NCBI RefSeq assembly: GCF_000499385.1
Contig: NW_013652898.1
Coordinates: 1-50,315, forward strand
DNA from: Eimeria necatrix
Lineage: Eukaryota; Apicomplexa; Conoidasida; Eucoccidiorida; Eimeriidae
DNA: 50,315 nt
Direction: 5' to 3'
How positions within the stretch are numbered: position 1 is the stretch's first letter; the number at the start of each line of letters is the position of its first letter. A program made the position numbers and the translations under genes. The notes under the pieces were generated by a model. It was not told the DNA's origin and did no database searches. It worked only from the letters and a program-made list of their open reading frames with translations. Of the stretch, positions 22,575-33,333 are shown one piece after another.

Positions 22575-24770
22575 CTAAACTCGTTCCTGTGCGCCCATGA
22601 CTTCTATGAAGCCTCCTACTTGCATTGTTGGTGCTGCTGCTGCAGCAGTTGCTGCGGCGGCCGCTGATGTTGCTCCATTGAGTTCAGCTACAGTGTCCTG
22701 TGTGTCGAGTGCGTTGCCAGTACCACTGAGTGCATGCATCCGCACTTTACTTTCTGTTTCGCTGTGCTTGTCCACGTCTTCTCGTTCCTGGAGCTCTTGT
22801 TCCTGCTGCTCCACCTCTAGCTGCCGGTTGTGTTTTCTCTGTTTTTTCTGTTTCTTGTCAAGATAAATAAGCACCCCAAGCACGCAACAAACGAGAAGAC
22901 CCCCTGCCACCATAATCAAATCTACTACCCAAAAGTTGCGGGGTGCAAGGTCGGCCAGGGTGTCCGTCGAAAGGGTGTACCAGCCGATGCTGGTCAGGGC
23001 GAAGCAGCCGCCCACAAGCGAGCATAAACCCGCCAACGAACCGAACAGCTTATTAGGGAACTGGGCCTTAATGTAGCAGTAGATGCTGCTTAGCACGAAG
23101 GACGCATATACCCAAAAGAAAACAACAGAGAAACCCTTGCTTACCAAGCTTTCTGGTAGCAGCAGCGCGTACATGAGCATACCCGCAAAATTAATGAATA
23201 CCAATACAGAAAGCACCCCATAACGGTCGCTCAGAACCCCCATAAGGGGCCCCGGAATGAAAGATAGGATGTTCATTGCTGAAAACAAGGCATAGAGGTT
23301 GCTGCCATCGGACAGAGCCATCTGTTCCTTGTTAGACTTCGTGTAAAACTCAACTCGCAACAAATTGACGACGAAAACTGGCAGCAAAAACAAAAATCGC
23401 GGGTCTGATAAAGCCCGGCAAAGAGAGGACTCAGAGACAACGGGTGAATGAGACGACTCCACACGCGCTAGAGCCCCATACACCTCGTTGTACTCCTCCG
23501 GAGTCAGCACCAGCTTGTATCGACAGTTGCTGTTGCTGCTGCTGCTGCTGACGATCGTCGAAGGGTTGGCGGAGCTAACGCTATTAGTAAGCCAAGGCTG
23601 GAAGAATGCCAGAGGCAGGTTGTTCAGTGTTTGTTTTCTTAGGCTTTCTGCCTGTGCTTTCCTGTGTTCATTTCTGAAGTCCTCGGCTCCCCAGAATGTG
23701 CGCCAGGGAGTAAATATAATGCAAACCAACAAAGCAATTCCCAAGCCAACACAAATGTAGAACAATAGGACTTTCCACAAGTCGTCCGGCTCGAAAGATG
23801 TACTCTTGTAGACTTCAGCCATGATCACAGGCATGGCGAAAGAGAGAGAACGCACGGAGCCCATCACTCCAAGCACCGTCGATTCCCTTTGAGGGAATAA
23901 GTTGGAGACGCACAGCAGGGAAAAATAACCGGGGTCGGCAGCCATCCCAATAAAAACAAGAGCAGGGATGTACGACACAAAAGAGTCCGAAGCCCCAGCA
24001 AGCAAACCCCAGCCTACGGCGTCCAGCGCTATCGCGCCCAGAAGCGTCAGCTTGGGCCCCACGCGGTCCAATATGAGGCCCCCAGCAGCCGAGAATATGA
24101 AGTTAGCAGCGAACGCTGAGGTATACAAATTATTAATGGAATTCTTGCGGCTGGGGCAGTCTATGTAGGCCACAGACCCGACAGTTTGCCAACTCAGGGG
24201 CTCCCCCTCCTCTTCGCACAGCCAGGCATAAGCTCCTGACTTGTACAGCATGTCCTGCATCCCGTTCCAGCCCCAGTAAGTGCAGCCTCTGATGAAGACG
24301 GCAACCATGAACAGCAGCAGCAGCGCCATACGAGGCGCATTCAGAGGCCTTGGCTGTGATTGCACTTGCCGCACATATTCATTGTCGGCGGAGCTAATAG
24401 TAGCTTCCCGGCCCCACTGCTTCTCTAACGAACGAAACTGCAAGTTGTACGCAGCTGAAACATAGCTCAATATGTAGTCCATATCTGTTCGCCCACGCAC
24501 GCGCAGCACCTGCACAGGAACTCCTGAATCTCCAAGAGTGCCAGAGTCCTGGGGAACTTCCGCGACTCCTGGGCTCAAAAGCGCAACTGCTTCGGTTGCG
24601 GCTGCAGCTGCAGCTGCGGCTACCGGTGCCGCCACTGCAGCCGGGGCTACTGCGCCGGGGGAGGGACCACTGTGGGTCCCCGACGCGGGGGACCCGTCGA
24701 TGAGAGCTGCTGTTGTGACATCTTCAGAGTCCGTAGCAGCTGGGGCTGCTGTCCTGATTTGAGGCTTCAT
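22575..24770 (-). CDS. MFS transporter, SLC43/ApiAT-like (probable amino-acid transporter)
   Basis: A single uninterrupted reading frame of 731 aa from the ATG at 24770. The frame stays open upstream to 25058, but those residues look like translated leader. Residues 1-147 are an Ala-rich low-complexity cytosolic tail. Membrane segments begin at about 148; the block GWNGMQDMLYKSGAYAWLC (168-185) resembles the SLC43 family loop after TM1, and LDRVGPK (234-240) fits the MFS motif between TM2 and TM3. SNLFPQRESTVLG and LFGSLAGLCSLVGG are also SLC43-like. A long central loop containing a Ser/Asn run separates the two six-helix halves; the tail after the last helix is Lys/Gln/Glu-rich and ends in poly-Ala. 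Apicomplexan relatives (ApiAT family) import amino acids across the parasite plasma membrane; the substrate here cannot be read from sequence. It is encoded opposite to GlnRS and separated from NSRP1 by 2.1 kb. Confidence 0.85.
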   Translation of the reverse strand: MKPQIRTAAPAATDSEDVTTAALIDGSPASGTHSGPSPGAVAPAAVAAPVAAAAAAAATEAVALLSPGVAEVPQDSGTLGDSGVPVQVLRVRGRTDMDYILSYVSAAYNLQFRSLEKQWGREATISSADNEYVRQVQSQPRPLNAPRMALLLLFMVAVFIRGCTYWGWNGMQDMLYKSGAYAWLCEEEGEPLSWQTVGSVAYIDCPSRKNSINNLYTSAFAANFIFSAAGGLILDRVGPKLTLLGAIALDAVGWGLLAGASDSFVSYIPALVFIGMAADPGYFSLLCVSNLFPQRESTVLGVMGSVRSLSFAMPVIMAEVYKSTSFEPDDLWKVLLFYICVGLGIALLVCIIFTPWRTFWGAEDFRNEHRKAQAESLRKQTLNNLPLAFFQPWLTNSVSSANPSTIVSSSSSNSNCRYKLVLTPEEYNEVYGALARVESSHSPVVSESSLCRALSDPRFLFLLPVFVVNLLRVEFYTKSNKEQMALSDGSNLYALFSAMNILSFIPGPLMGVLSDRYGVLSVLVFINFAGMLMYALLLPESLVSKGFSVVFFWVYASFVLSSIYCYIKAQFPNKLFGSLAGLCSLVGGCFALTSIGWYTLSTDTLADLAPRNFWVVDLIMVAGGLLVCCVLGVLIYLDKKQKKQRKHNRQLEVEQQEQELQEREDVDKHSETESKVRMHALSGTGNALDTQDTVAELNGATSAAAAATAAAAAPTMQVGGFIEVMGAQERV

Positions 24771-26856
24771 TTTGAAACAGACGAAAAAGATAAGACAGGG
24801 AAGAAAAGGCGCGCTGTGCCCTCGCCTTATCCATAACACCCAAGGGCTGACGCGAGTATTAATAAAATGCGAGAGACACTGCGCGCACCAGAAAAGCCAA
24901 CAAGCTAGGGCCAAAAGCCGAATCAAACCCGCTGAGGCTTGAGACCTGATGACGCACAGCGGAGAGGAGCGACCGAAGACAGAAAGCGCGCAGGGCAGCT
25001 GTGGGCCTTGTAGCGGAGACGCTCCTCTTGAAAATGCAGAAAAATTCGGGAGAACCAAACAAGGAAGGGACCAAGCAGGTTCACGAGAGGGAAGGCCGGA
25101 GCACCTTCAGAGCGTCTCGCCGCAGCAAGATGAGACAGAGTAAGACGAAGCGCAACAAACGGGAATTGTATTTCTAATGATTTACACATGACAAGATCAC
25201 CTGGCCAAATGCAACTCTAAATACAGTTATTAAATGAAGAGTACGCAGGCAACAAAAATACGGATCCCGCATCAGCCACAGCCACCACAGCGCTAGCAAG
25301 CTGAACTGTAGCCCAGGTCCAGTGGTCCGGGCGACTTGCCGTGTATTTTCCCGCTGTTTTTTAGCCTTTATAGCACTTTTAAGGCATTAAAAATTAAGCG
25401 AATCAATTTCACTGCCATGAGGTAAAACAATATCATTAAAAACCCTAAAAGTCCTCGACGACTAAAAACCAAGAGCGCACACTTGCCCTCCTGCTGGGCG
25501 AGGTAGGTAAGCAGTAAAGAGCAGTAAAGAGTAGCCACGTATGTCTGCCTTCATCTAGCTTCCGCCTCTTTATGTCTCTTCTAACTTAGTAAAAAAAATA
25601 AAAGCAAATAAAGCAGAGCCGAGAAACGCAGAAGAAATTCAGTCATTCCATGCACGCCGCTCTCCCAGACCTGCTGTGTGTCAATGCCTCAACGGAGGTT
25701 GCTGGTGTAGGCATATGCACGTGCTTGTGAAGATTTTTAACAGCGCACTTTGGCCATATTAACAACAGCTGTAAACTTAAGCTTGGGCTGTGTCTTTTGA
25801 AGAGGGAGAACAGCGTGCACGGGTGCCAGCACCACCCATCGGTGTGGGCGGGCGACATACGGGCATCTGGGAAAGAACAAGGCAAACGCAAGCTCGCCTT
25901 ACCTCAAAAGCCGTTTAAATTAGCTTGTGGGGTTTGCTTCTGTGGTGTTCTACAGCCCCTGTTGCGGCGATACTCACAGTTGGGGCGCAGCTGCAACCGA
26001 GTTGGCTGCGCATGTAACGCCACGTTTGCGCTGGCAAGCGAAGTAGATAGTTAAAGCAACATGCAGTACCCTGGCCACATGCAGTACCCTGACTCCCGCA
26101 GTGTGAGCCCCTAAATTACGGCTGCGCAAGGGCTTGTCTCCGTGAACCACAGAGGGGAGGCACGGAGCGGGGAACAGTTGACATGCACGAACGATGATCA
26201 CAAACATCTTTTGGAACTTTAAGAATGTTCGCCGCTGACGGGCATCGGACAAGTTTGGCCGCGAAAAGCACTGCTGCCTCTGTCTGTCCCCTTGAGGAGT
26301 CCGGATTCGTGAGAGTGAACATACACTCACACACGTGAATAGGTAGATAAGTGCTCAATGCGAGTACTTACATGCATTATGCATTGCCACAAACACAGAA
26401 CATCCCTCCACATATATATATACATGCACGCATGGAAGCACAGATTCAAAGATACGTGAGTACGTGCATGTAGTTTCACAATAGATGATAATATTTTGTC
26501 CACTATGCGCAAGTATGGCGTGAGTGAAACAGCGTAGGAAGCTTCACTTGGCCATTGGAATTGCGTCTGTACTCTTAAACGTAAGCCGCAAGTTTGTTTG
26601 GCTGTGTGTCTTCCGCTTCAGTTGCTTCTTACACACTCCAATATCTCTGTTTCTCTGTCTCCAACTAACATACTACTTCGTTGGCTCCAACTAGTTAGGC
26701 TACCACGGCCATCACCACTCTGTCGAAACACAAAAATGTCCATAACTTGGGGACATAAGAGTGAAAGAGTGATGAAGTAACGAAACTCTGCAGTGCTAGA
26801 GGAGGCCCAGAGATGAACATTCCCCCTTGTCTTTGTTATTTTAACTTCCTTTTCGA
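24771..26856. other. Intergenic region between the transporter start and the NSRP1-like stop
   Basis: Contains the transporter's 5' leader and promoter (24771 onward) and the 3' flank of the NSRP1-like gene. Scattered short frames only; no conserved signal seen. Confidence 0.6.
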
Positions 26857-28092
26857 TCATTTTGTCTCCGTCTTCAACTTCTTGAGTTGTAAATACCGGG
26901 CCCTGGCGCTGGCAATGTCAGCAGGCGAGAGCTTGTCGGGGACAGGCAAAGTCTTGGGCCCTGCAGACCTCTTAAACGGCAGTACCATGTCTTCTGTTAT
27001 CGGAGTTTTGCTGCTGCTGCTGCTGCTGCTGCTGCTGGGGGTGGCAGGGCTGCTGTGGGCGTCGTTCGCGGGCTCTGCCTTGACAGAAGTTTTCTCTTCC
27101 TTATTCTGCTGCTGGGGGGACTGGCTGTGAGAAGCTGCTGCTGGGCTCTCGGCCTTCAGTGCACCAGGCGAATTCTTCACTTGCCCAGACTTTGCTGCAG
27201 GAGCTGCTGCTCCGGCTGCTTCCGGCTGCCTGTGGGCAGCAGAAGCACGTAAAGCAGCTGCAGCAGCAGTTGCTGCTGCGCCAGCAGCAGCACTTGCAGC
27301 CGGACTGGCTCCAACGGCGCTGCGCGTTGCTGCTCCTGACTTGAGCAGATAGGAATGAAATGAAGACAAATCCCTCTGTTTATCTGCAGCACTCTGTCTG
27401 TCCCTTTCGTCCTGTCTCTCCAGTTCCTCCATAATCTTCCTTCTTTCCTCAAGTCGAGCCTTGTAAGCGCTTGTCACGAACACCTCCTCCGGTACTGCTC
27501 CCTCCCTCTCTCTCTCCTTCTTCATCTGCCGCTCTTTGATTATTTCCTTCTCCACCTGCCGCCGCTGCGCCTTCACCACAAACTTGCCAATGTAACGCGC
27601 CTGTGGGGCCCCCGACGCTCCGCCAGGGGCCCCCGGCGAGGTCCCCAGAGGGCTAGTCGAAGCCCCCGTGGCTTTAGCGGCCGCTGCTGCCTCTGCTGCC
27701 AGAGTGTCTGCCACTAAGTTGTCCTTGGCTATCTTGTCCTTGATGTCTTCTGTGTATCCAAGGTAAGTATAGTGAGCATGCGAGCGCTGCTGCTGCTCCT
27801 TCGCTGCGTTGCAGCTGACTTGGTCATACACCTCATCGTAGGACAGAGCTTGGGGGTCCTGCTGCAGCAACTGCTCTACCTTTTCCTTATCTATTTTGCC
27901 TGCGGGGCGGGAGAAATGAGATAATGACAAGCGAGAAGGCTTCTGCTGCTGTTGCTCAGCTTCCAAAGCCTCAGCCTCTAATGCCTCTTGAAACACAGCA
28001 AGCGGTGCCCGCACTGTTCCTGCTGGCGCTCCTCCTGTTCCGGCTGTGGGCTTAGTAGCTGATGACTTCTTCAGGGAAAAGGAGAAGCTCAT
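26857..28092 (-). CDS. NSRP1/CCDC55-like nuclear speckle splicing regulator (DUF2040)
   Basis: An intronless 411-aa frame starting at the ATG at 28092. Recognised from the order of short blocks typical of the NSRP1 N-terminal domain: SYDEVYDQ (84-91), ARYIGKFVVKAQRR (165-178), a highly charged helix EKEIIKERQMKKERERE, EEVFVTSAYKARLEER (202-217) and DLSSFHSYLL (241-250). In animals this protein sits in nuclear speckles and modulates alternative splice-site choice. The linkers at 125-164 and 255-380 are Ala/Ser/Pro-rich, and a Ser run near 360 comes from a CAG-type microsatellite. The C-terminus again carries Lys-rich sequence (RSAGPKTLPVPDKLSPADIA, then RYLQLKKLK). It lies head-to-head with the XRN gene. 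The family assignment rests on motif order seen by eye; the regulatory role is inferred from animal homologues. Confidence 0.82.
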   Translation of the reverse strand: MSFSFSLKKSSATKPTAGTGGAPAGTVRAPLAVFQEALEAEALEAEQQQQKPSRLSLSHFSRPAGKIDKEKVEQLLQQDPQALSYDEVYDQVSCNAAKEQQQRSHAHYTYLGYTEDIKDKIAKDNLVADTLAAEAAAAAKATGASTSPLGTSPGAPGGASGAPQARYIGKFVVKAQRRQVEKEIIKERQMKKEREREGAVPEEVFVTSAYKARLEERRKIMEELERQDERDRQSAADKQRDLSSFHSYLLKSGAATRSAVGASPAASAAAGAAATAAAAALRASAAHRQPEAAGAAAPAAKSGQVKNSPGALKAESPAAASHSQSPQQQNKEEKTSVKAEPANDAHSSPATPSSSSSSSSSKTPITEDMVLPFKRSAGPKTLPVPDKLSPADIASARARYLQLKKLKTETK

Positions 28093-28665
28093 TTTGCCGC
28101 CGGGGCTGCTTCAGTGATCAGAGGTACCAGCCAAAGGGCAAAGGGGGGCCCTTGAAGAGGCAAGCAGGGCCCCTGGCGGCCCAAATATATATGTATTGGG
28201 GGAAAACCGTCGGTTATTGACCCTAAATACGTTTAAGGCACTGCCCGAGTCATAAGCTCCGGATTCTCGTTTCAGGTCTACACTCTAGACCCTTCTGCAT
28301 ACAGCCGAAGCCACGCTCTGCTGTTGAATACCTCGCTGCTTGATACAGCCAGACAAATATATAAATGCCACGAATTTAGGGCATAAATGCAGGCAAGACA
28401 GTGTTGTACTTGGGAAGCCTCCAGCATATGCGGCTGCGGCTACTGCATTCGTTGCTGCGGCCGCAGCTGCTGCTGTTGTTGCTGCTGCTCCTCAGCCTCT
28501 AAATATTTTCGTATATCAGCAAATAGTAAAGCTATATGTTTCCTCACCAGTCCTTCATCTCCCGAAAATTACGAGAAGGACAGAGGGCTAGGTGGGGGCC
28601 CTCAGTCCTGATGGGGGCCCCCAAACCATGAGGCCCCTGGGTAGGGGGCAGCATTGGAATCGGGC
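28093..28665. promoter_or_regulatory. Divergent intergenic region, NSRP1-like (-) / XRN (+)
   Basis: The only stretch separating two head-to-head genes, so it should hold both promoters. It has a CTG/GCC-rich patch at 28425-28500 and GGGGGCCC-rich sequence at 28590-28650. No specific motif could be assigned. Confidence 0.4.
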
Positions 28666-31600
28666 ATGGCTGTTCCTTCGCACTTGAGGCACCAGCAGCA
28701 GCTGCTGCTGCAGATTCTGCTGGTGCTAAGTTTAAAGGAGCTGGCGGAGGCTTTGGGGGGATTCCCGCCCTACCAGCTAGTGGGGCCCACACAGCACACG
28801 AGCCAAGCGCCTTTCTGCTGCCGCAGCCGATCCGTCGCCTTCCATGTGTATCCCTCTACATCTGTTGCTGCTGTATGCAGCAGGAGTACCAGCAGCAACT
28901 GTGGCCACAACTGGCGCCGCATCAGCAACTGCAGGGAACACCCCTGGCTGCGAAAATGCTCGGCCCCCTGCAGGATTCTGTCCAGGAACAGCAACAGCAC
29001 TGCAGTAAATGGCATTCCGCACTTCTACCGCTGGCTATGTAATCAGTTCCCCACTTGTGTGCAGCCCCTTCAAAGATATGTTTGGCGCGGGCTGGCGCGG
29101 CAAAGTGACAGCAGCAGCACGAGCAGCAGCAAAACAAGCAGTAGCACCAGCAGTAGTAGAGCTGCTAAGGATATTGTGAGGGAACGGATGCTACAGCAAC
29201 TTCAAAGGGAGGAAGAATTGCTGCTTCAGCAATTTCAAAGCACGTTTGGTGCAGCATCAGCTGCAGCAGGCGCCGATTTCAGTTTGCTGCAGTGCAACCT
29301 AGATGAGCAGCAACAGCAGCAAATACCCATTGATGCGCTGCTGATAGATTTTAATGCTTTACTACACCTCTGCATACACGGCCACATTCCGGACTCTCCT
29401 GCGGTGAGTCTGCTGCAGCAGCAGCAACAGCTGCTGCAGCCACTTTTGCAGCAACAGCACCTGCCGCTGCTTTTGCAGCGAGTCTTGTCGTACCTTGACT
29501 TACTTGTCAAGCTTGTGAGGCCCCGCACCCTCCTGTGCGTCACTCTGGATGGGGTTCCTCCTGCTGCGAAGTTAGCACAGCAGCGCAGCCGGCGATTTCG
29601 GCAGCAGCGGGAGCAGCAGCAGCGGCAGCAGCAGCTACAGCAGCGGTCTTTGTTTCAAGACGATACAACCGTTCCAACAACTGCACTCCTGTCAGCCTCT
29701 ATAGCAGGCACTTCACCTGATGCAACTGCAGCAGCAGCAGCAGCAGCAGGGATCGCCACTGCAGCAGCATCAGCGGCAACAACAGCACCGGCAGGAGAGG
29801 ACAACCGGTTTGACACAAATAGCATAGGGCCTGGGACCCATTTTATGTTTGTTGCAGAGAGCACACTGAGACGCTTCATTGCGTACAAACAGCGCAGCAG
29901 CAAAGTTTGGGGCGCAATGCGTGCCATAGTCTTCAGCGGGGCTGATGTGCCTGGGGAAGGTGAGCACAAATTGATGCAGTTGTTGACCAGGGGTAGCTGG
30001 GCGTCTCCAAACGCTGCTTTGGCAGAAGCGTGGAGCAGTGAGGTGCAGCAGCACCAGCAGCAGCGGAAAACGCTGCAGCACAGAAGGAAGAAACAGCCAG
30101 CAGCCAGGTTTCGCGTGCTCCTGCCGCCGTCGTTTGAGGAGTTAACTGCTGCTACGAGTCTGCACGTGACGCGAGCAGCAGCATCATCTGCTGCTGGCGT
30201 CGCCTTTCCCGTTGCTGCAGACTCACCAACAGATAAGGTAGCGCCACCTGGTGAAACTGCATCTGACAAGCCCTCGATGCAGCAACAGCAGCCGCAACAG
30301 CAGCAGGACCTTTCCGAGCTGCTGGTCGCGCTTCCTGGTCGTATTTGCCTGTACGGGCTAGACGCAGACTTACTGGTGTTGGCGTTGGCTCGGCAGCGAC
30401 CGGGGTTGCTGATCTTGAGGGAGAAGCAGCGGTCTCTTAGAGGCACACGCGCAGCAGCAGCAAGGCAAGTGCTGCTGCGCATTCAAGACGCTCTACGGAG
30501 CCAGCAGGAACAGCAGCAAGGACAGAAAGAGCAGCAGGAACGGCAACGACAGCAAGACGCACAGCCTCATGCACAAAGTGAACCAGGCAACGGCGAAGGG
30601 AAGGGGAGGCAACAAGACCAACAAGGGGAGCCACAGCAACAGCAGGAGGGGCAGCAACCTGCATCTAATGGTTTTTTGCTGCCTGCTACCGGTGATTTCC
30701 TGCGTTATACAGCGAAGGACTTCGAAGTTGTGTGTATTGATTCTCTCAGACACCAGCTTGTTCGCTCTCTTGCCACCGCAGCAGCAAATGAAGCAGGAAT
30801 CGCAGCAGCAATAGCAGCAGCGGCAGCAGAACCACAAAGGCAAGCCACCGGTGCATCAATACAAAGCACGGCTACAGCAGCGTCGCGTGTAGGCCTGCGA
30901 AAGAAGCCGCCAGAAGCCATTAGAGGCGTACGACGCGTAGGACTTGCGGCTCCTTCGTGCCAGATTCCCCTGGGATCCTTAAGGGGGATCCCGCGTGGGT
31001 CCTTTTTGGGGGCATCTCTGCGTCAATTACAAGAGCTGGAGGCAAGCCGTCTGGTGGACGACTTTGTGCTTCTTTCGTTCTTTGTGGGAAATGATTTTTT
31101 GCCTGCACTGCCTCACATAAATATTTACGCTGGGGGCTTTTCATGGTTGTTGCAATTGTACACAAGGGCCCTCCCAGTGCTAGGGGGCCCCCTGACCCGC
31201 AAGACCCAGATCCATCTCCCGAGGCTCATACGATTCTTCGCTTTAATCTCTCACCAGGAAGGGCCGCATTTTGAGCCAGGGGGACCGCCAGGTCCTCTGA
31301 GAAAAGAACGTGCAGCAGAATACTACGCGGCTAAATTTCCGCTGCAGGACCTCGCGGCAGCGGAAGGCCGTGGAAGCTTCCTTCCCTCCGGTGATGCTGG
31401 AAGCCACGAGGAAGGATCACTAGGAGGGAGTCCTTCATCAGCTACGCGTCTTCCTGGAGTGCCCTTTGGGGTGTTCCGTCACGAGCTTTGCGTGAAGTAT
31501 ATTTCAGGACTGTTCTTTTTGCTACATTATTACCACAGTGGGACCCCTTCTTGGTCTTGGGAGTTTCCCTACAACTACGCACCTCTGGCTTCAGATTTGG

Positions 31601-32214
31601 GGGCCCTGAGGGCTCCAAAGCTTCGGATTACTCTCCCCCACGCTCAGCCTATCTCACCGTATCAGCAGCTACTCGCCGTGCTTCCCCCTAGCAGCACAAG
31701 GCTACTGCCAGCGCCTTACAGGCGACTGCATGTGGCCCCGAACCATACCGCCATTGAGACAATGTTTCCTTCCTCCTTCTTGGTTGACCCCTGTCCACTC
31801 CAGGCAATTCCTTACCCTGGAAAGGCTTCAGAGCTCTCCGAAGGGGCTTCTATCCCTACATCGGACGACACTGAAGCAAGTGCAGCAACTGCAGCAGTTG
31901 CTGCGGCGATGGACGAGGGCAAACAGGCTCTCGAAAGGGCCCTGAAGCGAGTCCCCACGAAAGATAAATCAGCACAGCTTCCCGAGTGGCTTCACCGTCC
32001 CATAATTCCCTTCTTAGATCTGAAATGGCTGCGTAGTGCAGCGGCTGAGGCCGTGGAGGCTAGTCTCGAAAATGGGGCTAAGTGGTCCCCAGAAGACTAT
32101 TTTCGGAATCGACTCGGAAGGCCCCATATTTTCGTTTCGCCTAGACAGTCGAGAAGTGCAGAAAAGCCAAATAAACGGCAATCTACGAAGACACGAACTA
32201 AGAGGCCCATCTAA
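28666..32214 (+). CDS. XRN-family 5'-3' exoribonuclease
   Basis: Degrades 5'-monophosphorylated RNA. The frame encodes 1182 aa from the ATG at 28666. Conserved parts: GIPHFYRWL (from residue 116), LLIDFNALLHLC with acidic Asp228, DGVPPAAKLAQQRSRRFR (near 295-310, the basic 5'-phosphate pocket), VPGEGEHKLM with Glu431 and Glu433, YGLDADLLVL with Asp566 and Asp568, FFVGNDFLPALP with Asp810, YISGLFFLLHYY, SWSWEFPYNYAPLASDL, and the closing RPIIPFLDLKWL and LGRPHIFV. All metal-binding acidic residues appear present, so activity is expected. Large Gln/Ala-rich inserts interrupt the core. XRN proteins normally begin MG(V/I)PxFYRW; here about 115 Ser/Cys/Arg-rich residues precede that block and an ATG at 29009 is offset by one base from it, so the true start is doubtful. 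The lack of a long C-terminal region makes it closer to XRN2/Rat1 length than to XRN1. Confidence 0.88.
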   Translation: MAVPSHLRHQQQLLLQILLVLSLKELAEALGGFPPYQLVGPTQHTSQAPFCCRSRSVAFHVYPSTSVAAVCSRSTSSNCGHNWRRISNCREHPWLRKCSAPCRILSRNSNSTAVNGIPHFYRWLCNQFPTCVQPLQRYVWRGLARQSDSSSTSSSKTSSSTSSSRAAKDIVRERMLQQLQREEELLLQQFQSTFGAASAAAGADFSLLQCNLDEQQQQQIPIDALLIDFNALLHLCIHGHIPDSPAVSLLQQQQQLLQPLLQQQHLPLLLQRVLSYLDLLVKLVRPRTLLCVTLDGVPPAAKLAQQRSRRFRQQREQQQRQQQLQQRSLFQDDTTVPTTALLSASIAGTSPDATAAAAAAAGIATAAASAATTAPAGEDNRFDTNSIGPGTHFMFVAESTLRRFIAYKQRSSKVWGAMRAIVFSGADVPGEGEHKLMQLLTRGSWASPNAALAEAWSSEVQQHQQQRKTLQHRRKKQPAARFRVLLPPSFEELTAATSLHVTRAAASSAAGVAFPVAADSPTDKVAPPGETASDKPSMQQQQPQQQQDLSELLVALPGRICLYGLDADLLVLALARQRPGLLILREKQRSLRGTRAAAARQVLLRIQDALRSQQEQQQGQKEQQERQRQQDAQPHAQSEPGNGEGKGRQQDQQGEPQQQQEGQQPASNGFLLPATGDFLRYTAKDFEVVCIDSLRHQLVRSLATAAANEAGIAAAIAAAAAEPQRQATGASIQSTATAASRVGLRKKPPEAIRGVRRVGLAAPSCQIPLGSLRGIPRGSFLGASLRQLQELEASRLVDDFVLLSFFVGNDFLPALPHINIYAGGFSWLLQLYTRALPVLGGPLTRKTQIHLPRLIRFFALISHQEGPHFEPGGPPGPLRKERAAEYYAAKFPLQDLAAAEGRGSFLPSGDAGSHEEGSLGGSPSSATRLPGVPFGVFRHELCVKYISGLFFLLHYYHSGTPSWSWEFPYNYAPLASDLGALRAPKLRITLPHAQPISPYQQLLAVLPPSSTRLLPAPYRRLHVAPNHTAIETMFPSSFLVDPCPLQAIPYPGKASELSEGASIPTSDDTEASAATAAVAAAMDEGKQALERALKRVPTKDKSAQLPEWLHRPIIPFLDLKWLRSAAAEAVEASLENGAKWSPEDYFRNRLGRPHIFVSPRQSRSAEKPNKRQSTKTRTKRPI

Positions 32215-33249
32215 AATTGGGAGCCTCCTTATTGGATGCCACTGAAGACTGAGCCCTCGATTGGGCCCAGTTAAACCTCTGTAGAAAAATTTAATATGTA
32301 TGGGGTATTTCCTTGAATAAGGCGAAATACTTGATGGGCGAAAAGATAGGGGCCTTTATTCCATTTGAGCCAGTATCTTCTTCGTTCACCAGGAAGCACC
32401 GCGAAACGAAGCTGCTACTGAGTGCGTTTTTAGGTGGGTAGGAGAAAGAAGGTTTGATATTTAGGGTTTGGGATCAAGGAAGGAGATCTGGAGCTTTTGT
32501 AGCGTTGGCCCCACTTTAAGGGAACATGATTCTCTGCTAGTCATGAACCTGAGGCGGTTTGTCTCTGTGCATTTTGAGGCTCCTCTTGGTGTACGCGAAA
32601 TTCCGTGCCTTTCTTCACGGACTTAAACTCTTGATGCTGAACATGGATTTGAAGCGTTAACACCTTCATACTTATACGATGTGGCTCATATGCCCTCATA
32701 CAGTCATGCACATGCACAAATGTGCATACAGACTGAAGCGTAGATAGACGTTAATGCACATACTGTATTTTTGTATGCATCTGGAAGTGTAGAAACTCTT
32801 GCATACAGTATATACTGTGTATCAACGAAGAATTTCGTCTTGAAGTGCAACTAATGTGTAACTTTGAGCTACAGACGAGAACGGGCGTACACGCCTGCAT
32901 GCATTAGAAGTTCAAGTAGAAAATTCTGCAAATTAGGTGGCTCCCAGAAGATTGGCAGCAACACAGTGGCCCTGGGGAACAGCAGATACTCTAGCGGCTG
33001 CAGAAACGCAAGCCTTTGCAGCTTTGGCGTCGAGTCGTGTGCAGCAGGTATATGCTCAACTAGGGTGAATGTGCACCTGTGTGCACTGCGTGAACAGAGA
33101 TGCACCAGAACAGAACCACGTTTACGCCTGCATAGCAGGTAAACATAAACGTGAGCGTTCTCGCCCATAGCTGGCACAGAGAGATGGTGTGTTTTTGTAG
33201 CTGGCACAGAGATGGTGTTCTTGTAGCGTACGCTTAAATTGGTTGAAAA
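32215..33249. other. Intergenic region, repeat-rich to repeat-poor transition
   Basis: Last telomere-like heptamer of the window at about 32461; TATGCAC-type simple sequence at 32680-32830. No gene seen on either strand. Confidence 0.55.
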
Positions 33250-33333
33250 TGCACGAAGTGGGATTTGAACCCACGCGGACGTACGTCCACCAGAACTTGA
33301 GTCTGGCGCCTTAGACCACTCGGCCATCCGTGC
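33250..33333 (-). tRNA. tRNA-Leu (anticodon CAA), copy 1
   Basis: On the minus strand an 84-nt type II tRNA folds cleanly. The acceptor stem GCACGGA pairs with TTCGTGC and the discriminator base is A. The anticodon stem CCAGA/TCTGG encloses loop CTCAAGT with anticodon CAA, reading UUG. The long variable arm GGACGTACGTCC is self-complementary and the T-loop GTTCAAATC is canonical. There is no intron and no encoded CCA. A short T run (TTTT on the minus strand) follows, fitting a Pol III stop. Confidence 0.95.

Noticed and set aside
24771..25058. 96-residue N-terminal extension of the transporter
   Set aside because: Precedes an ATG at 24770, shows no targeting logic, and reads like translated leader with stray hydrophobics; kept only as an alternative.
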